Positions 27,401 to 36,400 of a stretch of DNA of 64,000 nt are shown here, piece by piece; the first letter of the stretch is position 1, and every line of letters begins with the position of its first letter. The DNA is from Lottia gigantea (lineage: Eukaryota; Mollusca; Gastropoda; Lottiidae): assembly GCF_000327385.1 (NCBI RefSeq), contig NW_008708133.1, forward strand, positions 1,080,567 through 1,144,566, read 5' to 3'. Under the pieces are notes generated by a model. The model worked only from the letters and a program-made list of their open reading frames with translations. It made no database searches and was not told the DNA's origin. A program made the position numbers and the translations under genes.

Positions 27401-30400
27401 GAGTAATTATATTTTGTAGGTTGTTTGCTAGTTATCCTAGTGAAAAGAGTGTTTATATAGAGTAATTATATTTTGTAGGTTGTTTGCTGGTTATCCAAGT
27501 GAAAGAAGTGTTGATATAGAGTAATTATATTTTGTAGGTTGTTTGCTGGTTATCCAAGTGAAAGAAGTGTTGATATAGAGAAATTAGATTTAGATAATCA
27601 AAGTTTATTAAGTGGTATAGAATCAGCTATTATAGACGAAAGAGAATCCAAGATACAAAGAAAACGGGTAAAACAATCTATATGTCATTTATTTTGTTCT
27701 TTGTCTGGTTTCATGAAATGTAGAGCGTATATTGCCGTCAACCATGTCCGTAGGTCCGCCCGTCCGTCCACAATTGCTTGTAAACACTCTACAAGGCACA
27801 ATTCTTGACTGATTTCAACGAAACTTAGAATGGTTGTTTGTAATCACCCAAAGATAAATCCTATCGAAAATCAGAAACATTAAAAATATTTAGTATTAGT
27901 TATTGCTCTTGTTCTTGAAAACTCATTCAATTTGTAGCTGGTAAAAATTCTAGAAGGCATGATTCTTGCTGGATTTTGACAAAACTTGGATTTATTATTC
28001 AGTCCCACGCTGAAGATTGAATATTTGTCTTCTAGAATTTTCACGAGCTAAAGATTGAACACGTTTTCAAGAACAAGGGCAATAACTCATACTCAATATT
28101 ATTCAGTATCGCCCTAAAGAGTTCAAAAGAAGTGTATGACTGAAGGTTGAATATTTCATACTGGTGATTGTTACTGTACTGCTAAAGCTGCCAGTGGGCT
28201 TATATTACCTTGCCTGGCAAGCTTTCTTTTGTATATCATTGAAAAAAAAAATCAAAATATAGATTGAATGTTAAACTGAAATTTAAATCAAGTCAAAATA
28301 TAGTGTTCAGTTTATGTTTACTTCCAGGAATTAGTCTCAGTCTTCATTAATCGTTTACGTCACTGGCCAGTCAGTCTTATATTTGATCACTGGAAAGACT
28401 TTATAATAAACCAGAGAGAACTGAAAGAGGCGGCAAATCAGGTTGCTGAAATAAGTCAAATGCTAAAACTCAAATTGGCTTTCAGAAGATGGAAATGTCA
28501 CTTAAAAAGCATTAATATTGCTCAAGCTCATAGGGTAAGTAAAAGTAAATTCTAATCTTACTCATAAAGGTATCATTGATGGAATCATAAAATTTCACTT
28601 ATATCATTTGATTCTGTCATGTGATCTTAACTCAAATAAAAAAAGAGGGTAAAAAGAAAACAAATTTCACAATTATACACATTTAGGTTATTTTTAATGA
28701 TATCATTATTAATGGTATTTGTTTTTCATGTTATATGAATTGTGCAATTTTCGAATGTGATTCAATTTAAAAACGTGTAAATTTAAGTAGAAATTGTTTT
28801 ACGTAATTATAGCAAATAAAACCATTTTTCTAGGATAAAGTAGTATGTTCAACAGCAATAAAGTGTTTTGGGAATTATCACAAATCTAGATGTATGAAAA
28901 GAAAAATGGCTGACTCTGCTGACAGACATCATATGAAAACAGAACTAAAGAAATATTTCCCAGTCTGGATAGAAAAGGTAAGATTTGACACACAAATTTT
29001 GAAATTTACCTTAAATAATTTATCATTACTGAATAAATAAAAATATATATTTATACTCACCAAGCAGAACTAGATGATTGAATTGAGTAGGTTATGCTCT
29101 GCCACAGTACTTTTTCACTGGTGAGATGCTTCAATACAACCACTAAAACAATTGGAAGAAAATTGAAGAAATATTGCTTAGATCTAGAGTAGCATGGATG
29201 AGTGCAATTTAATTTGTCACTGGAAAGCTCACTTTATATGATATTATTTTCTCCATAGGCCAAAGACAAGCAGCATAAAGAAAATATTCTACGTTTATGG
29301 TCAACGGCAACACCAGAGGAAATAGAGTTGTTGCCCTTAGAACATCAGCTTTCGACAAACCTGAACAAGAGAACATTGTATCTTTGCTTCTCAATATGGC
29401 AGATAAAACATCAATTTTTTCAGAAAATACAACATGTTCATAAGTCATTTATATTGAAAAGGTATTTTTTTTTCCTTTGACCAATATATCAAATTTCAAA
29501 CTTCTATGAAAAGGTTTTATCTTGACCTTTAATCATTTTGGACTAATATTTTATTTTATCATGTTAATTGAAATATAATATGTATGAAACTATGATATTT
29601 GTTTTAGAGTAATAACAGAATGGAATGTCTGGGCTAGTGATAATCATCAAAGAAGTGATAAATGTGAAAAATTTAGAAGGAAATACATTCAATTAAATGT
29701 AAGTTTTGTGACACTTTTGCTTCGTGAAGGATTTGGCTTTAAGTGTAAATGATGATATTCAAGAAGGAGGTATGATTTTATATAATGTCATTTTACCCTG
29801 TGATGCATTATATCTTTATTTTGACAACAGGACTCTCCTTTTAATCTTGTTAATTTCAGTATAGTCATTGTCTAAATATAGTTTACTCTTTTTGTAGTAT
29901 TTTAAACAATGGAGATTAAAACTACAACAGAAACAAGCCACTGAAGAAAAATATGAAAAAGCTTGGCAGAGTTATTTAGCGGTTATCTTTAGAAGATGGT
30001 ATCAGTGGGCAAAAGGTAAATTTTCTGTAGATTTTGTATGTCTATACTCTAATTAGGAATTTTAGGTTGTAACATTGCGGTTAAGCAATGTTACGAAAGC
30101 ACAGGCACAGGCATGTAGGCGTAACCTCTAGTGATAGAGCAATGTTTGTGAAGTTAGTTTAAAAGAATGATATAGAATATTTGAAATGCAAATCCATTAT
30201 CTTCCGAATCTGAAATATATAAGAAGAATACTGGTTCCAACAGGAACATTAATAACCATGGAAATCATAATAAACATTTTCACTGGTTAAATTGAGGAAT
30301 TGTCCTATATTAACTGAAAAGGAAAATGCGTATTTCATATAAAAAATATCTATAATTTATTAAGTGGAAATAGTATACATGTATGATATTTTTGCGAGGA

Positions 30401-33400
30401 AACTCTTCAATTGTAAGTTATCATAAATAAGAAATATTAATTAAAGGAAATGTACTAAACCTAATTAGGGTTAGCCTTCACTAAGAAAAACAGTGCCTGA
30501 TAGCAGGAATTTATTTAATTCACTTTTAAAATGTTCTCTTTTTTCATATAAAGCATGTTTCAAGCACAGGCAGCAGAAAATGTGAATGGTGTCAAATTGA
30601 TATTATTTTGAAAATTGGTAGTAGATATAAAGGCCATACATGTGTAATCTACCGATGTTGTTGGGTTTCTACCGCTTTTGCATGTTGTCCACCGCTCTAC
30701 CGACGGGATATCCAATTCTACCGATATTTTTGTTTTTTTCCTGATCAAATTTTCACAGGACCTAACGTTTTTAATGTCCAAATTATCTACCATAAATCAA
30801 CAAAATATCTATCATTACTTGTATCTTGATTGCCGGTAACACGCGTTAATCTCATCACGTAACAATATTATCATTGTCTGATTAATTAATCCCCCAATTA
30901 AGATGGTAATTTGATCTATTTTCTATAATCTGTATTTTAAGCCCTTGTGACACACTTTTTATAACAACATCCGGTAGATTCTACTTTCGCTTTTACAATA
31001 AATTTACGGTAGCCCTCCTTTTACTAAAAAACGAAATCTTGAAGTCTTCATAGTATTAATACTGTCAATCTGTGAGGTCTATAATAGCTCTATATAACAT
31101 AGACGTCGTTTCAGAAATCTTTTTTATTGTTGGTAGATTATCATACGCGATTGGATTTCTAATTCAAACTTTGTTTTATGAAATTGTTTTTATACGTCCA
31201 CATTATAATGGGGTCATATATTGTCGTCACCCCTGTACGTCCATCTGACTTTTCACCCAAAATTTTTCAAGGCAAATCTCCAGATATTTTTTCCTGACCT
31301 GTACACATTTTTAATAGTAATTGTTTATTGTACAGGTAATCACCAGAGCCAGGTTCATTCCAAACAACTTACTTACCATTGTCAGCAGAATAAACTACAG
31401 CAAAAATTTTACTACTGGAGAGACTTAACAATTAAAGCTGCTCAAGTTAGACAAATTCATAATAGAGTGGTAGCATTAGTGTGAGTATAGAAAATCATAA
31501 ACATTGGCCGGTATGCACCATACAAAATCAAATTAAGAAGGATAGAATTATTTCAAACCTTAAATAGATTTAGTTAAATGTATTGAAAGATAATTCTATT
31601 TTTTGTTACTCCAATTCTATTCTTCAAAGGAGCAAATGAACGTCATCATAAATTTGATATGGAATCCATGACATGTTTCATTTTTGCAAACTATTAGTGA
31701 TAATGATTGCTTATTCAATCTAAACCTTTAAATTCCTCCTCCGAAAACCATGTGAAGGGGTCCAGGCAGTCCCTGACATGTCAATTGATGGGAATAACAC
31801 GGTTGATTTCACCAAGTTCATCTATATCGTTGAAATAATGGTCCATTTTGAAACATCAAAGAGCTGCAAAAGGAATTTCTACTGATTTACGAATATAATT
31901 AAAAGTTAAAACTGGTCTTGACCAACTTTAAGTTTAGTATTAAATTAGCCAATTTTTAAATACATTTAAGGTAATTCTATGTGGTGCATACAAAATATAG
32001 AATCAAACTAAAAGTTTATGTTATTCAGGCAGAATAGAATTAAATTAGGCTTAATTTCATTTGGTGCATACAGGCCATTATTGAAGATGGTATTACAAAA
32101 ACTCATTTATGTACTCATATGAAATAGTATAAGTTAATAAGTTAAGTTGATGGGAATAATAAGGATATTGGAAGCTGGTTTGTCTCAATAGTACTATTGG
32201 TGTGTAAATGCAATCGATCACAAAATAATTTGTAGTGTGATCAATTGCGTATTGCTACAAATGTTAGCGTGAGTCCTTCCTTTGCCCTAGTCAGATGGTA
32301 AACTACAGTTTATTATATAAAAAAAAGCCAGTTGGCATAACTGGTTCAAGGAAGGGAGGTATAGTGGAAATGTAATAAATACACAATACTATACACCCCC
32401 AGGATTACGTATAGGGCATTGGTTAATAAAGTTTTATGTTGACATGTAATTTGGTATTTTAGGGCATTGAAAGGTTGGCGAGAAATTCTACAAGAGAAAA
32501 AACAAGAGAGAAAAACTGTTTTACAATTTCAAGTCAAGTGTTATACCAATTTGGTTCAAGGTTTGTTTCAAAAATGGAGGAAAAAGTACGCTAATAGGTT
32601 AAATCATCAACAAGAAAAACAGAAATATGTGGAAATGAGGGCTTTGGAAATTGGTAAAAAATGGAGAAAAAAATCTAGAAGGAGTAGAGCAAGTCAACAT
32701 TATAAACAATTACAGAGCAGACGGGTATGAATGTCTTAAAAATTGCTTCAGTTCTTAGTTCAATGAAATAATATTAAACAGTCGTGAAGTGAATGCAGCT
32801 TAGCATGAGCTTGCAAAACAATTAGTGGAGCATTTGCATAAATTCTGTCTTTTTTCAATGAATTATGACTCAATATAATGAATTTTATGATTCTTTGATG
32901 ATCCATATAAACTATCACTCTTTCAGCTTTGTGAATTCTTTGCAAACTGGAGAAAAAAATATGCAAGGGTTTTGAATATGGAGGAAGTTTTAGAAAGTCA
33001 CATTGAAGAAAAAAATCAAGAACTAATCAGTCAGATGTTACTTCATTGGAAGAATCGTTTATTATTAAACCATGTTGATCAAGTCTACCAAACTAAACTT
33101 CAAATCACAGTCTTCCAGGAGTGGATTACTTGGGCTAAAGGTATATATAGCTTTTACTCAGTATAGCATATACTTAGTATGGCATAGCTTCAAGGAGAGA
33201 GTAATAACCAATGTTCAATTGTATTATTGTGGTCATATAAAGCCAAAGCACAATTGGAAAGTATATTTTTGCTATTGTATGTATGCTGAAATATTTTAAA
33301 GGTTTGAATTTGTTTTAGCCAAGAAGGAGAGAAGACTAAGAGGTTTAGCATTACAACGAGCATTACAAGAACGTACACAACATGTATATTTTAAACTTTG

Positions 33401-36400
33401 GTTAGGTTACACTAAGCTCAATCAAACAGTTAAACAGCATTTTAATGTCAAGTTACAAATCAGGTAGGTGATATTATCATGATACGAATTGCAGAAAAGT
33501 AGGATGAAAAACTCCATTCATTTCATTTCATTTCATTTCATTTAAAGGATTAATTAGGACTAGACATTCATTCTCTGTGTGTTTTTCAATATGAAACAAT
33601 ATTAGATATGAAATAACAAATGCTGGTCTATATTCTATATTACAGAAGCCTCGAAGCTTGGCATGTATACACTCAAAAGAAGAAAAAATTGGATGCAAAC
33701 TATTTTGTAATGACAGCTAGAGTTCGACATAACATTTTATTAAAAACTTTTTCATTCCTGAGAAATCGATTTGATTACTGTCAAGCTTTACAAGAAACAG
33801 CTCAAAAAATTCACGAGGATCAGAATAAAGCTATACAGAGACATTCATTATTATTGTGGCATAATAGATTAGATAGAATTATGTCTGCTAGATGCTATGG
33901 CAAGTTTTTAGCATGGCGAGTTGCTAGACAGTGGCGTAATTTTGTATGTAGAAAACAGGTTGAAAGACAGAAAGAAGCTGAACAGGAAGGAATGGCTATT
34001 AAACATTATAATAAGCATTTATGGTGAGAATATTATGTGCTAGATTTTCTCAGATGTAGTTATAGAAATAGATTTCTTACAATGATCTTGCCAATGATCA
34101 GGCATCATACGTCTAGTCTTGCTATTCTAAGAAAGCAAGTATAAAAAGATTGCTTTTCTAAGATATTTGACAGATCCTTTATATAAAGTGATATTGGTGC
34201 CACTGTCCTTATTACATTGCTCTAAAAGATAAGATTTTTATTAAAGCAAGCAAAAGGAAGTGTATATATATAGGATCTTTTCTGTAACAGGTTTTTATAC
34301 GCTCACTTTATAATTATCCTCGCCCTTGTCCATCTGTCTGTCGGTCCGTCCACAATTGACTTATGAATGCAATAGAGAGTATTAGAGACTACAGTTTTTA
34401 TACGCCCACATGAATATGTGGTCGTTTATTGTCGTTGCCCCTGTCCGTCGGTCTGTCGGTCCGTCCGTCCGTCAACAATTCTTGTAAGCACTATAGAGAC
34501 TACAGTTTTCATCTGATTTTGATAAAACTTGGTGTGATGCTTTAGATTGATAAGATCTCTGTCAAGTTCGAATTTGGCATATTTTCGATAAACGGTTTTT
34601 GAGATATTGCCCTTGACTTGAGGGCCTTGAAATTTGTTAAAAATTGTTCGTGAGCAGGATTGACGCTACAGTTTTCAACCGATTCTGATGAAACTTGTTG
34701 TATTCATTGGAATTGATAAGATCTCGGAAAAGTTCTACCTTGATGCATTTTTGATGAACGGTTTTCGAGTTATTGCCCTTGACTTTGTAAAAACGCTTTA
34801 AAATTTGTTCGTGAGCACAATAGAAGCTACAGTTTTCAACCGATTCTGATGAAACTTGGTGTGATCATTGGAATTGATAAGATCTCGGACAAGTTCTAAC
34901 AAGAGATATTTTTGATGATCATTTTTTGAGTTATTGCCCTTGACTTTGTAAACACGCGTCAAAAGTTGTTTTTAAATGTGTCCGTTCACATTTGGCTCGT
35001 GCTCACTCTACAGGCTACAGTTCTTTATGGATTCTTTTATTTTGTATGTCAATGTTGTTATGAAGATGATCCCTATTGATTTTCGTGATGATCAGATAAT
35101 TTTTCACCGAAATATCGTGTCTGACGTGACGTTTTTCTCTATTAGCTATATTGTGCAACTCGTGCTCACTCTACAGGCTACAATTGTTTACAGATTCTTT
35201 TGATTTTTATTTTGTATGTCAATGTCATTATGAAGATGATCCCTATCGATTTTCGCGATGATCGGATAATATTTCTCCGAAATATCGTGTCTGACTTGAC
35301 GTTTCACTCTATTAGCTATATTGTGCAACCCTGTAGTCACTAAAGACTGTTTAATCATTTCTGACAGCTGCCAGTGGGCGTATGTTACCTTGCCTGGCAA
35401 GCTATCTTTGCCCTTGAGCTGTGTGATTTAATTGTTTGTTGTATTTGGGTTATTGATGTTGATTTTAAAAAATTTTGTGGAATTATTCAGCATAAATAAT
35501 TTCTTCAATATGAGAAAATTGGTACTTTAGTCACTAAAGACTGTTTTATTATTTCTGACAGCGTGAGCGTATGTTACCTCGCAACGCAAACTATCTTTGA
35601 GTTATTGCCCTTGACTTTGTTAAAAGGCGTCAAAAGTTGTTTTTTGCCTTTGATAAGAGCTGTGTGATTTAATTGTTTGTTGTATTTGGGTTATTGATAT
35701 TGATTTTAAAAAATTTTGTGGAATTATTCAGCATAAATAATTTCTTCAATATGAGAAAATTCGTACTTTACTCACTAAAGACTGTTTTATTTTTTCTGAC
35801 AGCTGCCAGTGGGCGTATGTTACCTCGCAACGCAAACTATCTTTGAGTTATTGCCCTTGACTTTGTTAAAATGCGTCGAAATTTGTTAAAAATACTTCGT
35901 GAGCAGGATTGAAGCTACAGTTTTCAACCGATTCTGATGAAACTTGGTGTGATCATTGGAATTGATAAGATCTCGGACAAGTTCTAACTTGACGCATTTT
36001 CGATGAACATTTTTTAGTTATTGCCCTTGACTTTGTTGAAACGAGTCTAAATTTGTTAAAAATAGTTCATGAGCAGGATTGAAGCTACAGTTTTCAACTG
36101 ATTCTGATGAAACTTGGTGTGATCATTGGAATTGATAAGATCTCAGACAGATTCTAACTTGACGCATTTTTGATGAACAGTTTTTATACGCCCACATGAA
36201 TATGTGGTCGTATATTGTCGTCGCCCCTGTCCGTCGGTCCGTCCGTCAACAATTCTTGTGAGCACTATAGAGACTACAGTTTTTATCTGATTTTGATAAA
36301 ACTTGGTGTGATGCTTTAGATTGATAAGATCTCTGTCAAGTTCGAATTTGACATATTTTCGATGAACGGTTTTTGAGATATTGCCCTTGACTTAGAACGC

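Noticed and set aside
25293-27537. Regularly spaced repeats that might be taken for a CRISPR array
   Set aside because: Units are directly adjacent with no unique spacers, the host is a eukaryote, and the unit equals the exon 19 acceptor region. It is a minisatellite.
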